Source: an uncultured Pseudomonadales bacterium
GTDB lineage: Bacteria > Pseudomonadota > Gammaproteobacteria > Pseudomonadales > IMCC2047
Assembly: GCA_947258415.1 (NCBI GenBank)
Contig: CAMYIF010000002.1
Span: forward strand, 1 to 39,721
Length of the DNA stretch: 39,721 nucleotides
Reading direction: 5' to 3'
The notes under the pieces are model-generated. The model did no database searches, had not been told where the DNA came from, and saw only the letters and a program-made list of their open reading frames with translations. Each line of letters opens with the position of its first letter. The stretch's first letter is position 1. Shown here piece after piece: positions 7,260-15,022 of this stretch. The position numbers and the translations under genes are program-made.

Positions 7260-8429
7260 ATGTACAAAATTAAAACCCTGAATCAAATATCACTTAAAGG
7301 CCTTGAACGCTTCGCACGGGATAAATACGAACTTGCGAGCGAAATTGGTCATCCTGACGCAATACTGTTGCGTAGTTACAAAATGACCGATGCAGATATT
7401 TCACCTACCTTGAAAGCGATTGGCCGTGCGGGTGCGGGTGTAAACAATATTCAGGTAGCTAAAATGACCGAACTCGGGATACCCGTTTTCAACGCGCCGG
7501 GGGCCAACGCAAACGCGGTCAAGGAATTGGTACTATCTGCCCTGTTGCTGGGGTCGCGTGGTATTTTGCAGGGTGTTGAATTCATTAATAATTTGCCTGC
7601 CGGTATGGAAGTGAATGAACTCAACAAGTGCATGGAACAGGAGAAAAAGCGTTTTCGTGGAGAAGAAATCAAGGGCAAAACCCTGGGTGTCGTCGGTTTG
7701 GGGGCGATTGGTTCGCTGGTAGCCGAAATGGCCCTGGAGCTGGGTATGGATGTGCTGGGTTACGACCCCTGTTTGTCGGTTGATGCCGCCTGGCGTTTAC
7801 CGAGCCGGGTAAAGAAAATGGAAAACATCCAGGCTTTGTTTGCCAAGTCGGATTTCATTACCCTGCACCTGCCAGTATTGAAAGAAACCATAAACCTGGT
7901 CAATCAGGATATGCTCTCGCTGGCGAAACCGACGGCTTGCCTGCTTAACTTTGCGCGTGAGCAGATCGTCGACAGTGTTGCCGTTAACGAAGCGCTGAAT
8001 AATGATCGTCTTCGCCTGTATATTACCGATTTCCCTGCCCCCGAATTGCTGGGTAATAAAAAGTCATTGTTAATGCCGCATATCGGTGCCAGCACCCAGG
8101 AAGCCGAAGACAACTGCGCGGTTATGGTGGCCGACCAGCTCATTGATTTCCTGGAAAACGGTAATATCGTCAACTCGGTAAATTTTCCCGGACTGTCGCT
8201 TGAGCGGTCAACCGGTTACCGTGTCGCCCTGGTGAACAGGAATGTTCCCAAGATACTGGGCAGCGTACTGTCGGTACTCGCCGATATGAATATCAATGTC
8301 GTCGATATGCTTAACAAGAGCCGCGACGATATCGCCTACAACCTGATCGATATTGAATCGGAAGTGAGCGACGAATTGATAGAAAAACTGCGCCAACTGG
8401 AAGGCGTTATCAACGTCCGAGCCCTTTAA
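7260..8429 (+). CDS. serA: D-3-phosphoglycerate dehydrogenase (short form with ACT domain)
   Basis: It catalyses the first step of serine synthesis, oxidising 3-phosphoglycerate to 3-phosphohydroxypyruvate with NAD. The 389 residues begin with a substrate domain, followed by a nucleotide-binding domain with the dinucleotide motif GVVGLGAIG (about 142-150). The catalytic Arg is in NFAREQIVD, where the family more often has a Gly after the Arg. The catalytic His is in PHIGAST. The final 75 residues form an ACT regulatory domain, so feedback by serine is likely. E. coli SerA is about 410 residues. The gene precedes serC by 47 bases in the same direction, so the two probably form a serine operon. 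Confidence 0.92.
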   Translation: MYKIKTLNQISLKGLERFARDKYELASEIGHPDAILLRSYKMTDADISPTLKAIGRAGAGVNNIQVAKMTELGIPVFNAPGANANAVKELVLSALLLGSRGILQGVEFINNLPAGMEVNELNKCMEQEKKRFRGEEIKGKTLGVVGLGAIGSLVAEMALELGMDVLGYDPCLSVDAAWRLPSRVKKMENIQALFAKSDFITLHLPVLKETINLVNQDMLSLAKPTACLLNFAREQIVDSVAVNEALNNDRLRLYITDFPAPELLGNKKSLLMPHIGASTQEAEDNCAVMVADQLIDFLENGNIVNSVNFPGLSLERSTGYRVALVNRNVPKILGSVLSVLADMNINVVDMLNKSRDDIAYNLIDIESEVSDELIEKLRQLEGVINVRAL

Positions 8430-8476
8430 TCCCGGCTAACTGCTTATTAAAAAACACTAACGAAGGTAATAAATAC

Positions 8477-9568
8477 ATGAGTTCTCGCGTTTATAATTTT
8501 GGTGCTGGCCCCGCTATGCTGGCCACAGAGGTAATGGAAAAAGCCCAGGCTGAATTCCTGGATTACAATGGCATGGGCGCGTCTGTTATCGAGATCAGTC
8601 ACCGTTCCAGGGAATTTGAAGCAATAATCGATCGTTGCGATGAATTGATTCGCGAACTGACCAGCCTGCCGGATAATTACAAAATACTCTACGTGCATGG
8701 TGGAGCACGCATGCAATTTTCCGCCATTCCGATGAACCTGTTAAACCGCAAGCCGGTAAAAAAATCGCTCTATTTTGAAACCGGCAATTTTGCCAAAATG
8801 GCACAAAAGGAAGCGGCCCGTTACGGTGAGGCCAAAATCGTTGCCAGCAGTGCCGATACCGGATTTGATCGCATCCCCGAGTTTGATCCCTCGGTAGTCG
8901 AGCAGGATGCTGCCTACGCTCATATCACCAGTAATAACACCCTGTATGGCACGCGCTGGAACAGCTTCCCGGAAACAGGCGATGTCCCGCTGGTCGCCGA
9001 TGCTACCTCTGAAATACTCTCGCGCGTCATCGATTATTCCAAATTCGGAGTGATCTTTGCCGGCTTCCAGAAAAACCTGGGACCTTCGGGTATGGCGCTG
9101 GTGTTGATTCGCGAAGACCTGCTCGGTCATGCGATGCCCGAAACACCGATCATGCTGGATTATAAAACTTACGCCGATAATCATTCGCTGGCCAATACCA
9201 CCAACACTTTTGCCATTTACATGCTCAAACTGATGCTGGAATGGAAATTAGAAAGGGGCGGTGTTGCTGCGCTGGAAGCAATAAATAATCAAAAGTCACA
9301 AATCTTGTACGACGTCCTGGACAGCTCCGGTTTTTACAAGGGGGTTGCGCATCCGGATCACCGTTCAACAATGAACGTTACCTTTAACCTGGCCAATAAC
9401 GAGTTGCTCGGTAAATTCCTCGAACAGGCGCTGGAGCAAGGCCTGTATGCACTTAAAGGCCACCGCGCTGTCGGTGGTATTCGTGCGTCAATCTACAATG
9501 CCATGCCCATCGAAGGTATCAGGTCGTTGGCCGACTTCATGCGGGAATTCGAGCGTACCAATGGTTAA
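8477..9568 (+). CDS. serC: Phosphoserine aminotransferase
   Basis: This PLP enzyme transfers the amino group of glutamate to 3-phosphohydroxypyruvate, the second step of serine synthesis; the family also acts in pyridoxine synthesis. The 363 residues match the usual length. The start SSRVYNFGAGPAMLATEVM is a family signature, and the PLP lysine is K199 in GFQKNLGPSG. AAGGTAAT precedes the ATG. It directly follows serA, and no serB is present in the window. Its stop codon shares the bases TTAA with the stop codon of the convergent membrane-protein gene. Confidence 0.96.
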   Translation: MSSRVYNFGAGPAMLATEVMEKAQAEFLDYNGMGASVIEISHRSREFEAIIDRCDELIRELTSLPDNYKILYVHGGARMQFSAIPMNLLNRKPVKKSLYFETGNFAKMAQKEAARYGEAKIVASSADTGFDRIPEFDPSVVEQDAAYAHITSNNTLYGTRWNSFPETGDVPLVADATSEILSRVIDYSKFGVIFAGFQKNLGPSGMALVLIREDLLGHAMPETPIMLDYKTYADNHSLANTTNTFAIYMLKLMLEWKLERGGVAALEAINNQKSQILYDVLDSSGFYKGVAHPDHRSTMNVTFNLANNELLGKFLEQALEQGLYALKGHRAVGGIRASIYNAMPIEGIRSLADFMREFERTNG

Positions 9569-9936
9569 CGGGTGATCAAATCAATCATAATGACCAGGAA
9601 ATAATAGAGAGATAAAAAAACGCAAATAGCATCGAAAATATTCAAAGCCAGATTTAACAGGGCAGGGGCAACCCCCTGTTCCTGTATGTCATAGTTTAAA
9701 TCATAAATTGTGAGTAACAATTCGGCCATGTTATGTTCCTGACCATCTGAAAAACTGTTTAATGAAACAAAAAACATCAGTTGCCAAATAAGGAATATCA
9801 GGAAAAATGCGTCAATCACCGGCAAAAAAGTACTAAAGAAAGGATTCGGGTGGGTGAAATCCGTTAAATGTAATGCCATTGTGCCAATAATATAAATACA
9901 GCTTTTAATCATTTTCAGTTCAGGGACTAAATACAA
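9565..9936 (-). CDS. Small hypothetical membrane protein
   Basis: This is an unrecognised protein of about 123 residues with strongly hydrophobic segments: an N-terminal one (around IKSCIYIIGTMALHL), a middle one (FLPVIDAFFLIFLIWQLMFFVSL) and a C-terminal one (LNIFDAICVFLSLYYFLVIMIDLI). The loop between the last two is polar (SFSDGQEHNMAELL). The frame is open further upstream to an ATG at 10119, but that upstream part looks non-coding. The TTG at 9936 has GGAAG 7 bases before it, and an ATG lies at 9912. It is convergent with serC and divergent from the cyclase gene at 10131. Its function is unknown, and the three-segment layout is my reading of hydrophobicity only. Confidence 0.5.
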   Translation of the reverse strand: MYLVPELKMIKSCIYIIGTMALHLTDFTHPNPFFSTFLPVIDAFFLIFLIWQLMFFVSLNSFSDGQEHNMAELLLTIYDLNYDIQEQGVAPALLNLALNIFDAICVFLSLYYFLVIMIDLITR

Positions 9937-10130
9937 TAAAATACTTCCGGTCTCTGTTACCCCGGCTGTAATGTGAGGAATGCAGTTGCGTTTGTGTCGG
10001 GTCGCTTTATATGGTGTTAACCTCTGTCGGACGCTTGCGAAATTTTGTGCTATAAATAATCCGCATTCGTTCAAAATCGACCAAAAGGGAATGAGAGAGA
10101 TTTGTATGTTAGGTTTCATTAAGTGCTGAC

Positions 10131-11057
10131 ATGAATAAAAGCCCTTTCTCCCTGATTACCCTCTTTGCGATAGCCTTTATCGTTTATCAAGCACTTAATT
10201 TTGCAAGGTTAAGCTCGATAAACTATTTCAGCCTGACTTCAGAAGCCATCATCACGACTGCCATATTATTCCTGATGGCCAACCTGCAAAACCTGCGCAG
10301 CAATAAAAGTATATATCAATATTTGATTTTGGGTTTTTCATTGTTGTTTATCTCCCTCCTGACAGACACCCTGGACGAGATATTTGTCCAACCGGAATGG
10401 CTGGCTACAGTATTTGAAGACTTTTGCAAAACACTGGGGTTCATTATCCTGCTGATGGGTATAAGAAACTGGATAAAGCTTAATAACGAACATAATGAAG
10501 CCCTGATTAACCTGGCGTCGACCGATGAATTAACAAAATTGTTTACCCGCAGGTATTTCCACGAAAAAGCAATCCATGAATTTAACATGTACAAGCGTAC
10601 AAAAAATCATTTCGCCATACTCATGATTGATATTGATCACTTCAAGGACGTTAATGACCGGTATGGTCATTCCGGCGGGGATATTGTGCTTCAAAAATTC
10701 TCGGATCAGATAAAAAACAGTATACGTAAAACTGATACCATTGCCCGTTGGGGCGGGGAAGAGTTTATCGTTCTCCTGGTCGGTATTGATAACGAAACCT
10801 GCTCCCTACTGGCCGAAAAGATCCGTCAACAATTCGAAGACCTGGAAATAAACATTGGCGACCAGGAAGTTAAAATTACCGTGAGTATCGGGGCTACCAT
10901 TTCACGCGAGAAAGACGATTCCATCGATGTCATCATCAACCGGGCTGACAAGTTGCTTTACCATGCCAAGCAAAAAGGCAGGAATTGTATAATTCAGGAT
11001 TACAGCAAGCAAAATGGTTCTGTCCAAATAGATGACCAAACGGGTGAGCAGGCTTAA
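10131..11057 (+). CDS. Membrane-bound diguanylate cyclase
   Basis: The product makes cyclic di-GMP from two GTP. About 120 N-terminal residues contain four apparent membrane helices (around FSLITLFAIAFIVYQAL, AIITTAILFLMANL, YLILGFSLLFISLL and TLGFIILLMGIRNWI). A GGDEF domain follows with the active-site motif GGEEF at residues 208-212. The allosteric inhibitory RxxD motif is intact (RKTD, 199-202), five residues before GGEEF as in feedback-inhibited enzymes. The membrane region matches no sensor domain I can name. No ribosome site is evident before the ATG. It stands alone, with a Ca/Na antiporter gene 152 bases downstream. Confidence 0.9.
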   Translation: MNKSPFSLITLFAIAFIVYQALNFARLSSINYFSLTSEAIITTAILFLMANLQNLRSNKSIYQYLILGFSLLFISLLTDTLDEIFVQPEWLATVFEDFCKTLGFIILLMGIRNWIKLNNEHNEALINLASTDELTKLFTRRYFHEKAIHEFNMYKRTKNHFAILMIDIDHFKDVNDRYGHSGGDIVLQKFSDQIKNSIRKTDTIARWGGEEFIVLLVGIDNETCSLLAEKIRQQFEDLEINIGDQEVKITVSIGATISREKDDSIDVIINRADKLLYHAKQKGRNCIIQDYSKQNGSVQIDDQTGEQA

Positions 11058-11209
11058 CTAAATCAGGCATCAATTTTCGTTTTTATAATAGTGTTGCGTC
11101 AATTGTTAAATGGCTGTGTAAAAGCAAGAGTGAACAATACACAAAAGAAAGGTTTTTTAATCATGCAATGCGTACCTTCAAATTCTGTAATGCACTGAGA
11201 TAGCAGGTC

Positions 11210-12172
11210 GTGATTGATTTTCTGTTGCTAGCGCTGGGTGTGGCCTTACTCACTATTGGTGGCGAAGCTTTGATTCGGGGTTCTCTGGCCGCGGCCCGAC
11301 GACTGGGCGTCTCGCCATTGTTAAGCGGTCTGGTTATCGTTGGCTTCGGGACTTCAGCTCCCGAGCTGGTTGTTTCAGTAGACGCGGCACTGAGCGAACG
11401 CCCCGACATCGCCGTTGGCAACGTCGTTGGCAGCAATATTGGCAATATACTCCTGATTCTGGGACTGTGTGCCCTGATTACCCCGCTGGCGGTGAAGCCG
11501 ATGGCACTACGCAGGGATGCTGCTACCGGAGTTGGGGCAAGTATTTTGTTTATACTGCTGGTTGGTGGTAGTGCACTTGGGCGCATAGACGGTGTCATTT
11601 TGTTGGTGGTTCTGGTTGCTTTCCTTGTTTGGGCTTACTGGAGCGAACGCTATCACGCGGCGCCTTCGGCTGAACTACACAAAGCAGAAGCGAAAGAGTT
11701 CGACACGAAACCAAGGTCGGTGGCCTGGACAGCCAGCATGGTGATTACCGGCTTGCTGTTGTTAATCGGTGGGTCACAGGTGCTTTTACTGGGAGCCGTG
11801 AGCATTGCCGAATACTTTGGAGTCTCAGAGGCTGTAATCGGCCTAACATTGGTAGCAGTTGGTACATCGCTACCAGAGTTGTCAATTTCCCTTATCGCTG
11901 CAATCCGCCGACACGCAGATGTAGCCGTTGGTAACGTACTCGGCAGTAATATCTTTAATTTGCTGGGTATCCTGGGTGTATCCGCGTTGTTACAGCCACT
12001 TCCGGTTCACCAAAGAATTTTACAATTTGACCAGTGGGTCATGCTGGGAACATCCTTGCTGCTGATCATATTCCTCTACACGGGAAGTCGTTTAAGTCGG
12101 CTGGAAGGGGGAGTTCTGCTGGCGGGCTATATAGTTTACCTTGTACTAAGCTTTAATGTTTTCGGTGCTTAA
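11210..12172 (+). CDS. Calcium/sodium antiporter, YrbG/CaxA-like
   Basis: This 320-residue inner-membrane protein is built as two inverted repeats. Each repeat carries the alpha-repeat cation motifs: GFGTSAPEL with GNVVGSNIGN in the first half, and AVGTSLPEL with GNVLGSNIFN in the second. These are signatures of the CaCA family that exchanges Ca2+ for Na+ or H+. About ten hydrophobic segments are visible, with a short polar central loop (residues about 150-170). The start is GTG at 11210, because an in-frame TAG lies nine bases upstream at 11201. The direction and ion selectivity are not determined by the sequence. Confidence 0.92.
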   Translation: MIDFLLLALGVALLTIGGEALIRGSLAAARRLGVSPLLSGLVIVGFGTSAPELVVSVDAALSERPDIAVGNVVGSNIGNILLILGLCALITPLAVKPMALRRDAATGVGASILFILLVGGSALGRIDGVILLVVLVAFLVWAYWSERYHAAPSAELHKAEAKEFDTKPRSVAWTASMVITGLLLLIGGSQVLLLGAVSIAEYFGVSEAVIGLTLVAVGTSLPELSISLIAAIRRHADVAVGNVLGSNIFNLLGILGVSALLQPLPVHQRILQFDQWVMLGTSLLLIIFLYTGSRLSRLEGGVLLAGYIVYLVLSFNVFGA

Positions 12173-12265
12173 CGCCTGGTTGCAGTGATAGCACCGGGAT
12201 CTAGCGTCAACAACTGCTAGTGGTAAAGACAGGAAAACGCTTACAGAGACGGATAAGAAATCATA

Positions 12266-13018
12266 ATGGTTGATACCGCTTCCATACTTGTCATTATCGC
12301 GACTTTTATGCTCGGAGGCATCGTCAAAGGCATCATTGGTCTCGGTTTGCCTTCTATCTGCCTTGCGCTGCTGACGCTTGCGCTGGATCTAACCAGTGCC
12401 ATGGCCTTGATCCTGGTGCCATCCTTCGTAACCAATATCTGGCAAATTTTTGCCGGTAAAAACACCAAACAACTATTTATACGGATCTGGCCTTTCCTGC
12501 TAATGGCAACGGTTTCCGTTTGGTTTGGCGCGCTGGCATTAACCCGATCAAACCTGGCATTACTCGCCATACTGCTTGGCATATTGCTTATAATATATTC
12601 GATCGTTAACCTCTGCGGCCTCACGTTTACCGTAAAGAAGAATCACGAAGTCTGGGTCGGCCCATTAATGGGAACTATCAACGGAATTTTTGCCGGAATG
12701 ACCGGGTCCTCTGTTGTTCCGGGCGTTATGTTTCTGCAGGCCATAAACCTGTCTAGAGATGCTTTGATTCAGGCAATGGGCATGCTGTTTGCCTTGTCCA
12801 TTTTAGCCTTGGCTGTCGCACTGGGGCGAAGTAATTTTCTGACCGTCGAGCTTGGCGCTATTTCTGCTATTGCCGTGTTACCTGCACTGGCGGGAATGGT
12901 TTTCGGACAAAAAATTCGTCAACGACTACCCGAGCGACGGTTCCGTAAAGTTTTTTTTATTTCACTGCTCGCGTTAGGCTTGTACATCATAGCCAGCAAG
13001 ATAGGGAAGTTGATCTAA
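12266..13018 (+). CDS. TSUP (TauE/SafE) family membrane permease
   Basis: The protein is 250 residues and almost wholly hydrophobic, with seven to eight predicted membrane segments. Its N-terminal half has the family pattern GGIVKGIIGLGLPSI and its second half the related GTINGIFAGMTGSSVVPG, consistent with the internally duplicated TauE/SafE fold that exports sulfite, sulfoacetate or other small organic anions. The substrate is unknown. A broken isochorismatase-type hydrolase lies 78 bases downstream in the same direction and may once have been its metabolic partner. The start ATG at 12266 directly precedes the first hydrophobic segment. Confidence 0.88.
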   Translation: MVDTASILVIIATFMLGGIVKGIIGLGLPSICLALLTLALDLTSAMALILVPSFVTNIWQIFAGKNTKQLFIRIWPFLLMATVSVWFGALALTRSNLALLAILLGILLIIYSIVNLCGLTFTVKKNHEVWVGPLMGTINGIFAGMTGSSVVPGVMFLQAINLSRDALIQAMGMLFALSILALAVALGRSNFLTVELGAISAIAVLPALAGMVFGQKIRQRLPERRFRKVFFISLLALGLYIIASKIGKLI

Positions 13019-13096
13019 AGGCTGGTAAAACCTGCCTTGTTCATTGGAGCCAATACCAGACAAGGCCGATACGGGCCAGCTATTACAGAGTTATCT

Positions 13097-13702
13097 ATGC
13101 GATTGGACAAATACACTCAATACAATTTTAATCGTTCGGTACTGATTACCATCGATACACAAAACGATTTCACCCTGGCCAATGCTCCTGCGATGATTAC
13201 CGGTACCCAGGAAGTCCACCCCGATATGGTTCGTTTATTGGCTTTATTTAGGAACAAAGGCTTGTCAGTTATTGATGTTATTCGCCTGTACCTGCATGAC
13301 GGCTTAAATGCCGGGTTGTGCCGCAGGAAAATGGTCGAGACAGGTAATGAAATTGTCGCATCGGGTGGGAAAGGTGCAGAGCTGGTCGATGTGCTAAAAC
13401 CAGATCAATCGGTTTGGTTTGATTTCGAGCGGTTGTTATCGGGAAAATTGCAGAAAATCGGTAAAAATGAATTTGTTATGTATTAATCCAGATGGGGTGC
13501 TTTTACAAGGCATTGCTGGAATCGTATTTTAATAGAAAAAGGTATTGATACCCTGATATTCTCGGGGTGTAATTTCCCGAATTGTCCGAGAACCAGTATT
13601 TATCGGACCAGTGAAAGGGATTTGAGGATTATTCTTGCCACTGATGCGGTGTCGCAATTGCATGCAAAAGGCGAAGAGGAAATGGAAAGTACTGGTGTCT
13701 AG
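13097..13702 (+). pseudogene. Isochorismatase-family cysteine hydrolase, interrupted
   Basis: Reading from ATG 13097, the protein shows the family start (LITIDTQNDF, with the catalytic Asp). It reaches EFVMY and then meets TAA at 13484-13486, where relatives have a Lys in a (Y)K-x-RWGAF context; SRWGAF follows directly. Downstream the same frame contains the nucleophile region GCNFPNCPRTSIY and ends at TAG 13702. Between about 13501 and 13540 the neighbouring frame gives a better family match (YKALLESYFNRK), pointing to a lost T in the T4 run (13501-13504) and a gained A in the A5 run (13536-13540) that cancel each other. The expected K is the catalytic lysine of the Asp-Lys-Cys triad, so even readthrough would probably give an inactive enzyme. 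Sequencing error in homopolymers is the alternative for the indels. Confidence 0.8.
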
Positions 13703-13774
13703 CTGTTAACAATAAACGGATTGACCGGGCTGTTAACCTGACAATTCATATAGCGTATAAGGAAGAGTAGAAAC

Positions 13775-14218
13775 ATGACCCTGAACCAGATGATTCCCGT
13801 GCTGCAACTTTCGGTTGGTCCCGTTATCGTGATTTCGGGTGCTGGCCTGGTATTGCTGTTAATGACCAATCGTTATGCCAGGGTTATTGATCGTACCAGA
13901 AGCCTGGCTCAATCAATCCGGGATGCATCCGGAGACGAAAAAAAACGCTATTGTGATCAACTCCTGATTTTGGGTCGCCGTGCGTGCCAGCTGCGCACGG
14001 CTATTACCTTTGCCTCGATCAGCACATTGTTGGCGCCATTCCTGATCATCGCCCTGTTTTTTGTCACGCTCTTCGATCTAAGGGCCACGTGGCTGATCAT
14101 TATCATATTTATCTCCTGCATGGCGACCCTCGTTGTCGGGCTCATCATCTTCATTTTCGATGTTAATGCCTCGCTCGCGGCGCTCAAGGTCGAGACCAAT
14201 ATTGAAGAACTCAACTAG
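13775..14218 (+). CDS. DUF2721 family membrane protein
   Basis: This 147-residue protein of unknown function has the DUF2721 layout: a first membrane segment (VGPVIVISGAGLVLLLM), then TNRYARVIDRTRSL, a charged stretch with Cys and Arg (RRACQLRTAI), and two closely spaced membrane segments (STLLAPFLIIALFFVTLF and LIIIIFISCMATLVVGLIIFIF). The N-R-x-x-R-x-x-D-R pattern after the first helix is the family hallmark. GGAAG precedes the ATG. LemA and an M48 protease follow after about 180 bases and a co-functional link is possible, but no sequence feature proves it. Confidence 0.82.
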   Translation: MTLNQMIPVLQLSVGPVIVISGAGLVLLLMTNRYARVIDRTRSLAQSIRDASGDEKKRYCDQLLILGRRACQLRTAITFASISTLLAPFLIIALFFVTLFDLRATWLIIIIFISCMATLVVGLIIFIFDVNASLAALKVETNIEELN

Positions 14219-14402
14219 CATTAATTGCCATGTTAGACAATCGGCCATCAGGCAATGACCTTCGCTCAGCCCCGGTTGAAATACTGGCCTGTTAGCGCGT
14301 TAATTCCCGGGTTCGACAAGGATTCAAAACATTTTTTGAAAACTCGCCATTTTTAGCCAAACTGTATTAAGACATACTTTTTGAAATAGAAAGGAATATC
14401 CT

Positions 14403-14999
14403 ATGGATATCGGCACGATTGTTTTTTTGGTAGTCCTGGCAGGCCTGGTATTTTATGTCATTGGCATATTTAACACGCTGGTTTCGCTAAAAAACCGGTA
14501 CCAGAATGCCTTTGCGCAAATCGAAGTGCAATTGAAACGTCGCTACGACCTGATTCCCAACCTGGTGGAAACGGCAAAGGGCTATATCAAACACGAACGG
14601 GAAACCCTCGAGGCTGTAATTTCTGCCCGTAACCAGGCAATGGCGGGTTTGAAAGCAGTTGCGGAAGATCCCTCAAACGCGGCAGCCATGGGTCAACTCG
14701 CCGGTGCTGAAGGGGCATTGACCGGGGCATTGGGAAGATTGAACGTAGTCATGGAAGCCTACCCGGAACTTAAAGCCAATGAGAATATGATGCAGGTATC
14801 CGAAGAACTTACCAGTACAGAAAACAAGGTCTCCTTTTCCCGCCAGGCATTTAACGACGCAGTGACCGCGTACAATATTTATCGCCAAAGTTTCCCGGTC
14901 AATTTTTTTGCCCCGACTTTTGGTCATCGACAGGACGCCGCGCTGCTGGAGTTTGAAGACAGCGTGCAGATTCAATCGGCGCCGCAGGTCAAGTTCTAG
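14403..14999 (+). CDS. lemA: LemA family protein
   Basis: The 198-residue protein has one N-terminal membrane helix (residues about 4-25) and a long helical domain. Family signatures are FNTLVSLKNRYQNAFAQIEVQLKRRYDLIPNLVETAKGY and the later AYPELKANENM with LTSTENKVSFSRQAFNDAV. LemA proteins are poorly understood; they face outward from the inner membrane and are often encoded beside M48 proteases, as here, where an M48 gene starts 23 bases after the stop. AAGGAA lies 8 bases before the ATG. The pair is almost certainly one operon. Confidence 0.93.
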   Translation: MDIGTIVFLVVLAGLVFYVIGIFNTLVSLKNRYQNAFAQIEVQLKRRYDLIPNLVETAKGYIKHERETLEAVISARNQAMAGLKAVAEDPSNAAAMGQLAGAEGALTGALGRLNVVMEAYPELKANENMMQVSEELTSTENKVSFSRQAFNDAVTAYNIYRQSFPVNFFAPTFGHRQDAALLEFEDSVQIQSAPQVKF

Positions 15000-15022
15000 G
15001 CCGCTCTCGCTGTTTAGCGACC

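Noticed and set aside
13037-13486. A complete 149-residue isochorismatase-like protein
   Set aside because: The conserved family continues in the same frame past the TAA, including the nucleophile Cys region, so this is a truncated product of a broken gene.
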